DNA from: an uncultured Erysipelotrichaceae bacterium
Lineage (GTDB): Bacteria > Bacillota_I > Bacilli_A > Erysipelotrichales > Erysipelotrichaceae
Assembly (NCBI GenBank): GCA_934725085.1
Contig: CAKVAL010000044.1
Coordinates: 1 to 11,073 of the forward strand
Reading direction: 5' to 3'
DNA: 11,073 nt
Part shown: positions 1 through 6,919 of the stretch, in pieces
How the letters are laid out: each line of letters opens with the position of its first letter
Numbering within the stretch: the stretch's first letter is position 1
Notes under the pieces: model-generated
Told to the model about the DNA's origin: nothing
The model's database searches: none
What the model saw: the letters and a program-made list of their open reading frames with translations, nothing else
Position numbers and translations under genes: made by a program

Positions 1-129
1 TGCCTATTAATACTAACAAATCTAAGTATTAATGTCAATAACTTTTTGAAGATTTATTAGATGTTTGTTTAGACACTGTTTGTTTAGACATCTTTAGGTC
101 TTCAAGAAGTGCCTATTTATAGTACCAAA
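1..129. repeat. Intergenic repeat: long imperfect hairpin between imperfect direct repeats
   Basis: Positions 1-20 and 110-129 are imperfect direct repeats, 17 of 20 bases identical, both starting TGCCTATT. Between them, 42-64 pairs with 88-109 in a stem of about 21 bp. It has an 11-bp block (42-52 with 99-109), a short wobble/A-T block and a 6-bp block (59-64 with 88-93), with a 23-nt loop. The tandem 14-mer TGTTTGTTTAGACA at 62-75 and 77-90 overlaps the loop and the inner stem. A separate 9-bp inverted repeat (6-14 with 25-33) lies inside the left direct repeat. Three of the stem pairs are T:G, which pair as U:G only in a plus-strand transcript. No gene is seen in 1-227. Whether this is a small RNA, a repeat family member or chance AT-rich structure cannot be told here. 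Confidence 0.5.
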
Positions 130-217
130 GATAGGTGGTATATGCAATAGAAAAATTGTTTTTTGTTTTTTACTTATAGCAGAAATTTTTCCCCTTCCTT
201 CTACAAATACTTAATAT

Positions 218-243
218 AAAAGAGAAATCACTGTTTCTCCCTT
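218..243 (-). terminator. Possible intrinsic terminator of the thiN-ntdP unit
   Basis: Read on the minus strand, a hairpin forms across the ntdP stop codon. The core is GAGAAA/TTTCTC (222-227 with 234-239), extendable to 10 pairs with two G:U, and the loop CAGTGA holds the stop. It is followed by a short T-rich stretch (TTTTATATT). The stem is AT-rich and the T-run short, so it may be weak. Confidence 0.45.
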
Positions 244-797
244 TGTTCTTCATCAAAAATTAATTCGAAATATTTCATTATATAGTCGTTAATACAAGAA
301 AAATTAAATGGTCCTTCTTGTTTCTTAATCATATTTAATAGTTTATTCATTTGTTTATCGATGATTTTCTTAATATCATCAGAATATTTCATTTTATTGG
401 CGTGATAATGATATTCATTCTCATCAAGAATCATATAAGATCCATCAGGAAAAACCTTAACATCCAAATCATAATCAATATTTTTAACCGCTTCGCCATC
501 ATATAAACTAGGAGAAGCCAAATTACAATAATAATAAATGCCTGTCTTTCTAACCATCGAAATTATATTGAACCAAACATCATTATAATAAAAACAAATC
601 GCTGGTTCTTTGGTTAGCCATTTACGCTTATCCGCTTCTACAACCCAGGTATGATCCGTAACCGCTACAACACAGTTATCAAAAACATCTATCACATAAG
701 CCTTTGACCATGTACGATGCAAACTTCCATCATGTTTATAAGATTGGACAAAGACACTATCTCCTACTTTTATATCCTTAAAACTCATAGCATTCAT
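228..797 (-). CDS. ntdP: DUF402 nucleoside tri-/diphosphate phosphatase (NtdP/YgaC family)
   Basis: 189 residues, close to the roughly 175-180 of NtdP-type proteins. It resembles Bacillus YgaC along its whole length from recall: an N-terminal small beta domain with SYKHDGSLHR (19-28), TKEPAICFYY (62-71), WFN (75-77), YYYCNLASP (88-96), then the acidic, presumably metal-binding stretch around IDYDLDVKVFPD (107-118). A helical C-terminus follows. Family members hydrolyse nucleoside tri- and diphosphates with divalent metal in the cytosol; the physiological substrate is unclear. An ATG at 786-788 is also in frame. I prefer the one at 797 because AAGGAT (808-813) sits 10 nt upstream of it. That ribosome binding site lies inside the last codons of thiN, so the two genes are probably co-transcribed and translationally coupled. 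The gene ends in TGA. Confidence 0.9.
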   Translation of the reverse strand: MNAMSFKDIKVGDSVFVQSYKHDGSLHRTWSKAYVIDVFDNCVVAVTDHTWVVEADKRKWLTKEPAICFYYNDVWFNIISMVRKTGIYYYCNLASPSLYDGEAVKNIDYDLDVKVFPDGSYMILDENEYHYHANKMKYSDDIKKIIDKQMNKLLNMIKKQEGPFNFSCINDYIMKYFELIFDEEQREKQ

Positions 798-804
798 TAT
801 ACAC

Positions 805-1419
805 CTAATCCTTACTTTGAATAATTAGCACCCTTCCCTTATTAATAGTCAATGTACAAAATTTATCTAAAATTTCATTGCTGGTAGTGTAATTATCGTT
901 GATATCTAAATCAACATTATCCAAATTATAATAACAGGCTTCTACTTTTACATTAGCTTTTTCAAAAACAAATAATGACAAATACTTATATTCATCTTTA
1001 TAAATAGCATGTACACCCTCATCTAAACAAAACATTTTATTCTTTTCATCAAATAAAGTAATATCCAAACCACTCAAATACAATAATTTAATATTTAGTA
1101 AGTTATGGTCTTGTCTGCCACCTAAGCAGCCATATACTTCTATTTCTTTATAGCCAAGCTCTTCAACATACTTTAGAGCATGTTCCATATCAGTATCATC
1201 TTTAATTGGATTTAACTTAACCAACTTCTTACAATGCATTTTAATTGTTTCTAATTCATCATCAGCAACCGAATCAAAATCACCTATTCCAACATCCATT
1301 TCAATATTTCTTAAAGCCAAATATAGACAGCCCTTATCAACACCAACTAAAAAACCATCATATTTATCTTTAATAATTGGATTAAAGCCAGACACTATAT
1401 AACATTTTTTCATCAACAT
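805..1419 (-). CDS. thiN: Thiamine pyrophosphokinase
   Basis: Converts thiamine plus ATP to thiamine pyrophosphate in the cytosol. 204 residues, the usual length of ThiN (about 210). Visible motifs: GVDKG (26-30), GIGDFDS (44-50), the acidic KDDTD (73-77) that in the family binds metal/nucleotide, GCLGGRQDHNLLNI (97-110), and TTSNEI (178-183) in the C-terminal thiamine-binding domain. Divergent from thiT, matching import followed by pyrophosphorylation; ntdP follows 7 nt downstream. Start: ATGs at 1419 and 1413 are both in frame, neither has a Shine-Dalgarno sequence. The 1413 start (MKKCYIVSG) fits the family better. The leader is predicted to be very short, so translation may be leaderless or nearly so. 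The TPP riboswitch lies on the other strand and does not control this gene. Confidence 0.93.
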   Translation of the reverse strand: MLMKKCYIVSGFNPIIKDKYDGFLVGVDKGCLYLALRNIEMDVGIGDFDSVADDELETIKMHCKKLVKLNPIKDDTDMEHALKYVEELGYKEIEVYGCLGGRQDHNLLNIKLLYLSGLDITLFDEKNKMFCLDEGVHAIYKDEYKYLSLFVFEKANVKVEACYYNLDNVDLDINDNYTTSNEILDKFCTLTINKGRVLIIQSKD

Positions 1420-1420
1420 A

Positions 1421-1461
1421 ATTATAATGGGTTATAATATCATTTGTGAACAGGGGTGCAA
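1421..1461. promoter_or_regulatory. Overlapping divergent promoters of thiN and thiT (predicted)
   Basis: Plus strand: a perfect TATAAT at 1433-1438 places the start near 1445, just before the riboswitch aptamer; no good -35 is seen, and a second TATAAT lies at 1423-1428. Minus strand: TTGCAC (1461 to 1456) and TATTAT (1439 to 1434), 16 nt apart, would start thiN mRNA near 1427, about 8 nt before its first ATG. The two -10 elements share the same bases, so the promoters would compete. Based on motifs only. Confidence 0.4.
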
Positions 1462-1564
1462 GTATTTGCTGAGAAATACCCTTATCACCTGAACTAGTTA
1501 ATGCTAGCGTAGGGAGTTTCAAAAATATTTTGAGTACCTTACGCCTGCGAATCATTCGGAGGTA
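1448..1564 (+). promoter_or_regulatory. TPP riboswitch (THI element) with translational expression platform
   Basis: The aptamer has the conserved blocks CAGGGGTGC (1451-1459), GCTGAGA (1468-1474), ACCC, CACCTGAAC, GTTAATGC and GCGTAGGG (1507-1514), in the canonical order. The expression platform can form two alternative structures. In one, GCGTAGGG pairs with CCTTACGC (1537-1544) around an inner TCAAAA/TTTTGA hairpin (1519-1533), which breaks the aptamer. In the other, CCT-G-CGAA (1544-1551) pairs with TTCG-G-AGG (1555-1562) and hides the GGAGG ribosome binding site (1558-1562). No T-run follows, so control is probably at translation initiation: TPP bound means thiT off. Confidence 0.95.
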
Positions 1565-1573
1565 TTTTATTTT

Positions 1574-2137
1574 ATGAACAAAAAAACTAGAAAAATCGTC
1601 TTTGTAGGTCTATACATTGCCCTAGCTGTAGTCCTACAATATGTCTCTGGCCTAATCCCATTCTTGCAAATGCCAAATGGTGGTAACATTGATCTTGGTG
1701 TAATTCCAGTATTAATGGCATCTTATCAATTTGGCTACAAAACCGGTATCTTCACAGGCTTATTATGTTGGCTAATCAACTTAGTATTAGGTATTAGCGG
1801 TTCATGGTTTGTATCTATACCACAATACTTATTCGACTACATCCTACCAGTTTCATTATTAGGTCTTGCAAGTGCATTCCCTAAAATTGGTAAGATTAAT
1901 AATATCTACACTGGCGTTACTGGTGCTATGATTCTTAAATATTTATCACACGTATTATCTGGTGTATACTACTGGTTCCCAGAAACAACATATGCAGGTT
2001 CATTAGCATCTTGGTTATTCTCATTAAACTACAACCTATACTACAACCTAGCTACACTAATTGTTGCCTTAATCGTAGTAGTTGCTATCATCAGCAAACT
2101 TGATAAGAACAACGAATTTAAAGCAGTTAAAAAATAG
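1574..2137 (+). CDS. thiT: Thiamine ECF transporter substrate-binding membrane subunit ThiT
   Basis: 187 residues and about six hydrophobic segments, as expected for S-components of energy-coupling factor transporters. It binds thiamine at the outer face and uses a shared EcfT/EcfA module encoded elsewhere. ThiT hallmarks seen: PNGGNIDLG (34-42), QFGYKTG (52-58), FDY (87-89), and KYLSHVLSGVYYW (122-134), in which H126 and W134 correspond to the thiamine-contacting His and Trp of Lactococcus ThiT. Y153 and N158 keep the spacing of the Tyr and Asn that also line the site. The ATG follows GGAGG by 11 nt, and that ribosome binding site is part of the TPP riboswitch. The upstream aptamer independently supports thiamine as substrate. 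Possibly co-transcribed with the msrC-like gene 15 nt downstream. Confidence 0.95.
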   Translation: MNKKTRKIVFVGLYIALAVVLQYVSGLIPFLQMPNGGNIDLGVIPVLMASYQFGYKTGIFTGLLCWLINLVLGISGSWFVSIPQYLFDYILPVSLLGLASAFPKIGKINNIYTGVTGAMILKYLSHVLSGVYYWFPETTYAGSLASWLFSLNYNLYYNLATLIVALIVVVAIISKLDKNNEFKAVKK

Positions 2138-2152
2138 TATACAATAGTAGTC

Positions 2153-2611
2153 GTGAATGACATTATTATTGAACAAACAAAAGAAATATTAGAAACAGAA
2201 CATATTCTTAGTGCTCTATCAAACATCAGCGCACTAATTTATCATGAAATTCCTTTTATCAGTTGGGCGGGTTATTATTTCTACAACAATAATGAACTTA
2301 TATTAGGCCCATTTCAAGGTAAGGTAGCATGTTCTAAAATTAAAGTTGGCAAAGGCGTATGTGGCGTATCATTTGAAAAAAGAATGTTACTAAACGTGCC
2401 TGATGTCCATAAATTTGAAGGACATATAGCTTGCGATAGTGAATCATGTAGTGAACTTGTTATCCCGCTTATGTATGAAGATAAAATCTTTGGAGTTCTT
2501 GACTTGGATTCTAATCAATATTATCGTTTCGGTAGTGCGGATGAAGAATTATTCACCGAAATTGCTGACTTAATTTCTAAAAAACTCTATAACTTAAAAG
2601 CACTTCGCTAA
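2153..2611 (+). CDS. msrC: GAF-domain free methionine-(R)-sulfoxide reductase
   Basis: Reduces free Met-R-sulfoxide in the cytosol using a thiol relay. 152 residues, one GAF domain. Family signature: SWAGYYFY (37-44), LGPFQGKVAC (51-60), GKGVC (66-70), GHIACDSES (90-98), GVLDLDS (114-120). The three redox cysteines C60, C70 and C94 keep exactly the spacing (10 and 24) of the E. coli enzyme; C99 is additional. Compared with Bacillus YtsP it lacks only a short variable N-terminus. The start must be GTG: there is no in-frame ATG nearby, and no Shine-Dalgarno sequence precedes it. The gene is in the same frame as thiT, five codons after its stop, so translation by reinitiation after thiT is likely. 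A terminator hairpin begins in its last codons. Confidence 0.9.
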   Translation: MNDIIIEQTKEILETEHILSALSNISALIYHEIPFISWAGYYFYNNNELILGPFQGKVACSKIKVGKGVCGVSFEKRMLLNVPDVHKFEGHIACDSESCSELVIPLMYEDKIFGVLDLDSNQYYRFGSADEELFTEIADLISKKLYNLKALR

Positions 2612-2645
2612 CCGCGTATTAATCGGTTAAGCAAAGTGCTTTTTT
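2597..2645 (+). terminator. Intrinsic terminator after msrC, possibly bidirectional
   Basis: A strong hairpin with arms starting AAAGCACTT (from 2597) and ending AAGTGCTTT, continued by TAACCG/CGGTTA, with one mismatch and one bulge. Six T follow on the plus strand (2640-2645). The left arm overlaps the last codons and stop of msrC. On the minus strand the same hairpin lies just after the oxidoreductase stop (2651) and is followed by TTTT, so it may also end the large minus-strand operon. Confidence 0.85.
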
Positions 2646-2650
2646 ATTAA

Positions 2651-3625
2651 TTACTTTTCACCAATAATCTTTATACCAGCCGATTTTCTTAATTCATCAA
2701 GTATCTTCATATTATGTAAAGTTAACATCAAATAGTCATTAGCCTTACGATAATTCTTATAATCATACATCAACTTAAAATCATTAATTTCATCAAGATA
2801 TTGATTCTTAGTCACATAAGTTCTCTCTTTTACAGTTCCATCATTTAAGCAAATACGATATTCGTTAAAATTACTTGGCGCCATGTTGCATTCAATATAA
2901 CCTTCTTCACCCCTGATAGAAAAGCCGCTGCCACCATTAGCATCTTTCCCGTTAATAGAATTTACAATAAAATCATCATACTTTAAAATCGCAACACCAG
3001 AAGTATCAACGCCTCTTTCAATATTAGGGAAATACTTAACAGCCTTAGGCAATCTAAATAAGCCTATAATAAACGAAAGATTATATACACCCAAATCCAT
3101 TAAAGCACCACCAGACATTTCAGGATTAAAAGCACTAGTAACTTCACCATTTTTAAATTGATCATACTTAGAAGAATACTTGTAAAAATCCACATTAACC
3201 GTTCTAATACGACCAATTTTTTTAATATCATCCTTCAATTGTTTAAAAGCTAAATTATGAAGAGTAGTAGTCGCATCAAATAAGAAACACTTTTGAGAAT
3301 TAGCTAATAAAACCAAATCCTTTGCTTCTTCTAAGTTGGAACACATAGGTTTCTCGCAAATAACATTCTTACCCGCCAGCAAAGCTTTCTTCGCATATAA
3401 ATAATGTAGATGATTAGGAAGAGCTAAATAAACAGTATCAAAGATATCCGATGTTAAAACCGCATCATAGTCATTGGCATTATAGCTAACATTATTAGCC
3501 CTAGCGAACTCTTCGGTTTTTGTAGCATCTCTACCAACACAGGCAAAAACTTCAACATTAGCCATCTTAAAAGCTTCAATTAATAATGAACAAATTTTAC
3601 TAGTTCCAACAGTTACAATTCTCAT
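2651..3625 (-). CDS. Gfo/Idh/MocA-family NAD(P)-dependent oxidoreductase
   Basis: 324 residues, usual for the family. An N-terminal Rossmann fold binds NAD(P) (MRIVTVGTSKI, with a Thr-Ser variant of the glycine-rich loop). It continues through ALPNHLHY (68-75) and the family signature EKP (91-93). The C-terminal alpha/beta domain carries SGGALMDLGVYNL (171-183), where the family keeps its substrate and catalytic residues. Members oxidise or epimerise sugars and cyclitols; the substrate here cannot be read from sequence. A GTG at 3640 would add five residues, but I chose the ATG at 3625 because the purine-rich GGGAAG just upstream fits as its ribosome binding site. It is the last gene of the operon, 43 nt after the carboxypeptidase gene, and its presence there has no evident functional link to the genes before it. 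Confidence 0.88.
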   Translation of the reverse strand: MRIVTVGTSKICSLLIEAFKMANVEVFACVGRDATKTEEFARANNVSYNANDYDAVLTSDIFDTVYLALPNHLHYLYAKKALLAGKNVICEKPMCSNLEEAKDLVLLANSQKCFLFDATTTLHNLAFKQLKDDIKKIGRIRTVNVDFYKYSSKYDQFKNGEVTSAFNPEMSGGALMDLGVYNLSFIIGLFRLPKAVKYFPNIERGVDTSGVAILKYDDFIVNSINGKDANGGSGFSIRGEEGYIECNMAPSNFNEYRICLNDGTVKERTYVTKNQYLDEINDFKLMYDYKNYRKANDYLMLTLHNMKILDELRKSAGIKIIGEK

Positions 3626-3668
3626 AATTCTTCCCACCACTTCTAAATTTCATTTTAACAATTAACAA

Positions 3669-4604
3669 TTAGTTATATAAATATTCTAATACAGAAACCG
3701 CATCAATAAAATGATAGTTTTCATTTGGCACATAAGGATTGCCAGGTGCACTAGCTAAAATCAACAAATAAGATTTGCCACCAGTAGAATATAGAACCAT
3801 TAGATTCTCTCCTGCCTCACCTGTAAAACCAGTTTTACCACCATATATCGTAATCTCATCAAAATAATTCTCTAAACTTCGCAAAGTGCTTCTAACCGTA
3901 ATACCATCATCTAAAGTATAGCGATACGACTTCAAGATTTCCTTTGCATCATCATTATTTAAAGTATCAATCACAACACGCGCATAATCATCTAAAGTTG
4001 TGTAGAGATTATCATCATGTAAACCAGTAGTATTGGTAAAATGAGAGTCTTTAATGCCCAAACTACTTAGATTACTATTCATCAAACTGATGAGATCTTT
4101 CCCTTGGCTACTAAAATAATTTTCTAAAGCTAAGCCAGCATCACCACCACTAGGTAACACCAAAGCATACAATAAATCTTTCAAAGTATAATCATAATTG
4201 ACTTTAATGCCAGCCAAAGAAGCATTCGCTTCAATTAATCTTGCATAATCTCCATTTGAAATTGATGAAAACTCATTTAAATCATTCGTATTCTTAACGA
4301 CCGTATCGAGAGTAACCACTTTAGTTAATGAAGCTGGATAAAACTTATCAAAGATATTTTTGCCATAAAGAACCTTAAAATCATTTAAACGCACCAACAT
4401 ATAAGACTTAGAATACAAATCCAAATCCAATTCCTTCATATCACTATAATCAATTTCGTTAATAGTTACATCCTTATCGAATACTTCGATTTTATTCTCA
4501 ATCTCATATAAGGCGTAAATTAAACCACTCAATATAAAAGATAATAATATTATCAAGAATATCAATCTACCAATTCTAAGTTTTCTTTTCTTTTTCTTCG
4601 CCAT
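3669..4604 (-). CDS. D-alanyl-D-alanine carboxypeptidase-like (peptidase S11) membrane-anchored protein
   Basis: 311 residues. A Lys/Arg-rich N-terminus (MAKKKKRKLR) is followed by one hydrophobic segment (about 11-34), consistent with an uncleaved anchor or signal peptide and an extracellular catalytic domain. The acyl-serine motif SLTK is at 92-95 and the KTG triad at 257-259. The second motif, normally SxN (often SGNDA or SANDA), reads SGGDA at 152-156, so the usual Asn is Gly. There is no C-terminal beta-domain of the PBP5/DacF type; the protein ends right after the catalytic fold. The enzyme would trim the terminal D-Ala of peptidoglycan stem peptides. Start: ATG at 4604, one base after the recO stop; an in-frame TTG at 4613 inside recO is an alternative. 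Activity is uncertain because of the altered motif. Confidence 0.85.
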   Translation of the reverse strand: MAKKKKRKLRIGRLIFLIILLSFILSGLIYALYEIENKIEVFDKDVTINEIDYSDMKELDLDLYSKSYMLVRLNDFKVLYGKNIFDKFYPASLTKVVTLDTVVKNTNDLNEFSSISNGDYARLIEANASLAGIKVNYDYTLKDLLYALVLPSGGDAGLALENYFSSQGKDLISLMNSNLSSLGIKDSHFTNTTGLHDDNLYTTLDDYARVVIDTLNNDDAKEILKSYRYTLDDGITVRSTLRSLENYFDEITIYGGKTGFTGEAGENLMVLYSTGGKSYLLILASAPGNPYVPNENYHFIDAVSVLEYLYN

Positions 4605-4605
4605 T

Positions 4606-5313
4606 TTACCCAAACAATTCCCTATATATTTTAAAAGATTTTAAGTTGATTTCACTGTTCAATTCGTAAAATTCAACCAACAATTTAAAATCATCAAAAC
4701 TAAATTCAATGTCCTTAATAACATCATAATTTTCAAAAGAAGCTTTATTAATCAAACGAAACTTCTTCAAAGTATCCACTTCCATTAAATCTTCGCCTTG
4801 AACATGATTCAAACATACAAAACCACCAAGTCGTTTTGAAATAGAAACAACTTTCTTATTTGAACATATTACACACTTATCTACTTCAGGACTAATACCT
4901 GATATCTTTAAAATATATGATAAATAAAGCGATCCTAACAAATAACAATTCTTATTATTTATATTCCTAAACACAAACAATAAGTTTTCAAACATATCAT
5001 AGTCTTTAAGTTCTTTAGACTTAATAGAAACTTCAGCCAAGATATCCTTAAAAGCCATCAGTTTCATATTATCATCATAATAATTTTCCAGCAGCTTTCC
5101 ATCATAAACCGTATACATCGTCTTATTATCTTTATAATCAATTAAAAATTCATATAAACAAAAATTATAAAAATGATGATGACTACTAGTTTTTTTTGAA
5201 CCCCTAGCTACAAAAGAAAAGAAAAGATGATCCTTAGTGAGAACATCAATCAAAAGATCATTTTCCTTATAATCACTTATTTTTAATACAAGACCCTCTA
5301 TCTTATCATTCAT
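4606..5313 (-). CDS. recO: DNA repair protein RecO
   Basis: 235 residues. RecO acts with RecF and RecR to load RecA on SSB-coated single-stranded DNA and anneals complementary strands. The N-terminal OB fold (about 1-80) begins EGLVLKISDYKENDLLIDVLT, close to the family start, and contains FVARGSKK (34-41). A helical domain follows, then a zinc-finger region with C147, C150, C167 and H170; many family members have four Cys, so this is a C3H version. RecO is poorly conserved, and the position right after era, as in many Firmicutes, adds strong support. Its ATG overlaps the 3' end of era by 8 nt, and the carboxypeptidase ATG begins 1 nt after its TAA, so coupled translation is likely on both sides. 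Confidence 0.92.
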   Translation of the reverse strand: MNDKIEGLVLKISDYKENDLLIDVLTKDHLFFSFVARGSKKTSSHHHFYNFCLYEFLIDYKDNKTMYTVYDGKLLENYYDDNMKLMAFKDILAEVSIKSKELKDYDMFENLLFVFRNINNKNCYLLGSLYLSYILKISGISPEVDKCVICSNKKVVSISKRLGGFVCLNHVQGEDLMEVDTLKKFRLINKASFENYDVIKDIEFSFDDFKLLVEFYELNSEINLKSFKIYRELFG

Positions 5314-6187
5314 TAAAGTAACCTAAGTCAAACAACTTCCTAGACTTATTCAGCCAGTCTTCTTCAACCTTCACAAACAAGTTAAGATAAACCTTCTTGC
5401 CAAGTAATTCTTTGATATCCTTGCTAGAAGACATGTTAATCTTCTTAAGCATAGATCCTTGTTTGCCAATAATAATACCCTTATGAGATTCTTTATTAAC
5501 GATAATAGAAGCTGTAATCATAGCCTTATTATCTAGATTCTTGAATTCATCAATCTTAACAGCTGTAAAATGAGGAATTTCTTGAGATGTAAAAAGGATA
5601 ATCTTTTCTCTAATAATCTCAGAAATCTTAAATTCTAAAGAAGTGACCTCCGTTTGATCAGTTGGATAATATAAAGGTCCTTCGTTTAAATACTTTTCAG
5701 CAGTTTTTAATAATTCATCAATATTAGTTTTATTTTGAGCACTAATAGGAACGATTTCCTTAAAATCGTAATGACTACTTGCGTAGTTACATCTTTCCAT
5801 AAGCTTTTCTTTGTTTACTTCATCAATCTTATTAAAAACACAAAAAACAGGAATATCAAATCTAAACAATTTATCTAAAACTGCTTTATCTTCATTATTC
5901 AAGCCCTTAGAAGAATCAACTAAATAAAAGATAATATCTGCACCATCAGCTTGAGCATAAGCTTCTTTATTCATATAAGTGCCCAAGTAATTCTTAGCTT
6001 CATGAATACCAGGAGTATCCACGAAAACAATCTGCATATCATCCTTATTTAAAATTCCTTGAATAGAATTTCTAGTAGTTTGTGCCTTATAAGTTGCGAT
6101 AGCTACTTTACGATCTAAAATGGTATTAATCAAAGTAGACTTACCTGCATTAGGCTTTCCAATTAACGCAATAAAACCTGATTTCAT
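5306..6187 (-). CDS. era: GTPase Era
   Basis: 293 residues, normal for Era (about 300). The GTPase domain shows G1 GKPNAGKS (10-17), the switch I threonines in AQTTRNSI (35-42), G3 DTPG (57-60), G4 NKID (119-122) and G5 SAQ (149-151). The C-terminal KH RNA-binding domain has GIIIGKQGSMLKKI (237-250). Era binds the 3' end of 16S rRNA and assists 30S maturation, which fits with ybeY (rRNA processing) in the same operon. The gene starts directly after the cdd stop with no gap and overlaps recO by 8 nt. It ends in TGA, showing that TGA is a stop in this genome. Confidence 0.98.
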   Translation of the reverse strand: MKSGFIALIGKPNAGKSTLINTILDRKVAIATYKAQTTRNSIQGILNKDDMQIVFVDTPGIHEAKNYLGTYMNKEAYAQADGADIIFYLVDSSKGLNNEDKAVLDKLFRFDIPVFCVFNKIDEVNKEKLMERCNYASSHYDFKEIVPISAQNKTNIDELLKTAEKYLNEGPLYYPTDQTEVTSLEFKISEIIREKIILFTSQEIPHFTAVKIDEFKNLDNKAMITASIIVNKESHKGIIIGKQGSMLKKINMSSSKDIKELLGKKVYLNLFVKVEEDWLNKSRKLFDLGYFNE

Positions 6188-6586
6188 CTATCTAATAACA
6201 TCCTTCATTTCAAAATTCATAGGCAACAGTTCTCTAATAGTAACCGTCTTTTCATCCAACTTATTACTTAAATAAATCGGTGTATCTAAGTCTATCAATT
6301 CGCTTAAAACTTGTCTACAAATACCACATGGTGCAGCTAATCTATCACCATTTGATACAATCGCCAAAGCAACAACGTCTTCTTTTCTATACCCATTGGC
6401 ATAAGTCGCAAAGATTGCGGTTCTTTCAGCACAATTAGTAGCCCCATAAGAAGCATTTTCAATATTGCAACCCTTGATATAAGTACCATCCTTAGTCAAT
6501 ACACAAGCACCAACTTTATAGTTAGAATATGGTGCATATGCATTCTCCATAGCTTCAAAAGCCTTTTCAAGTAATAATTCCTTCAT
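6188..6586 (-). CDS. cdd: Cytidine deaminase
   Basis: 132 residues, the size of the short homotetrameric cytidine deaminases. It deaminates cytidine and deoxycytidine to uridine forms in pyrimidine salvage. Catalytic residues are visible: CAE at 52-54 (Cys zinc ligand and Glu proton shuttle) and PCGIC at 86-90 (C87 and C90, zinc ligands). NIENASYG (41-48) is the nucleoside-binding segment and YAPYSNYKVGA (17-27) the usual N-terminal motif. The gene abuts dgkA upstream and era downstream without any spacer, the classic Firmicutes order dgkA-cdd-era. Confidence 0.97.
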   Translation of the reverse strand: MKELLLEKAFEAMENAYAPYSNYKVGACVLTKDGTYIKGCNIENASYGATNCAERTAIFATYANGYRKEDVVALAIVSNGDRLAAPCGICRQVLSELIDLDTPIYLSNKLDEKTVTIRELLPMNFEMKDVIR

Positions 6587-6919
6587 TTATACAATTCTCC
6601 TTATCAATGCAAATAAACAAACTATAAGCGCAAAGATGCACGCAACAAGCACAGCAGCACTTGCATAATCTTTGATAACCCTGATTCTTTCATCATATTC
6701 TGTTTTATACATATCACAGATTCGTTCAATACAGCTATTAACAATCTCTAAACTGATAACCATTCCAATACAAATAAGAAAAGCTAACCATTCATAGTAA
6801 TCTAATTTAATAATTAAACCACCCACAATAGCCAAGGTTCCCAAAATTACTTGAGTTAGAATCGACTTTTCCTTAACTGCTTCTTTTAAACCTGTGAAGG
6901 CATAGGCAAACTTTTTCAT
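6587..6919 (-). CDS. dgkA: DgkA-type membrane kinase, probably undecaprenol kinase
   Basis: 110 residues with three hydrophobic segments (about 23-37, 44-58 and 86-106). The family signature is present: the E58xxN61xxxE65 catalytic motif, D69, and the KD pair at 83-84 followed by the third membrane segment. In Gram-positive bacteria this small kinase mainly phosphorylates undecaprenol to the lipid carrier used in wall and polymer synthesis, rather than diacylglycerol; that specificity is inferred. The start overlaps the ybeY stop by 4 nt (ATGA arrangement) and the stop is flush with the cdd ATG. Confidence 0.93.
   Translation of the reverse strand: MKKFAYAFTGLKEAVKEKSILTQVILGTLAIVGGLIIKLDYYEWLAFLICIGMVISLEIVNSCIERICDMYKTEYDERIRVIKDYASAAVLVACIFALIVCLFALIRRIV

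Noticed and set aside
2041..2226. 61-codon minus-strand ORF
   Set aside because: It lies across the 3' end of thiT and the start of msrC on the opposite strand, has no domain or ribosome binding site, and is a shadow of those genes.
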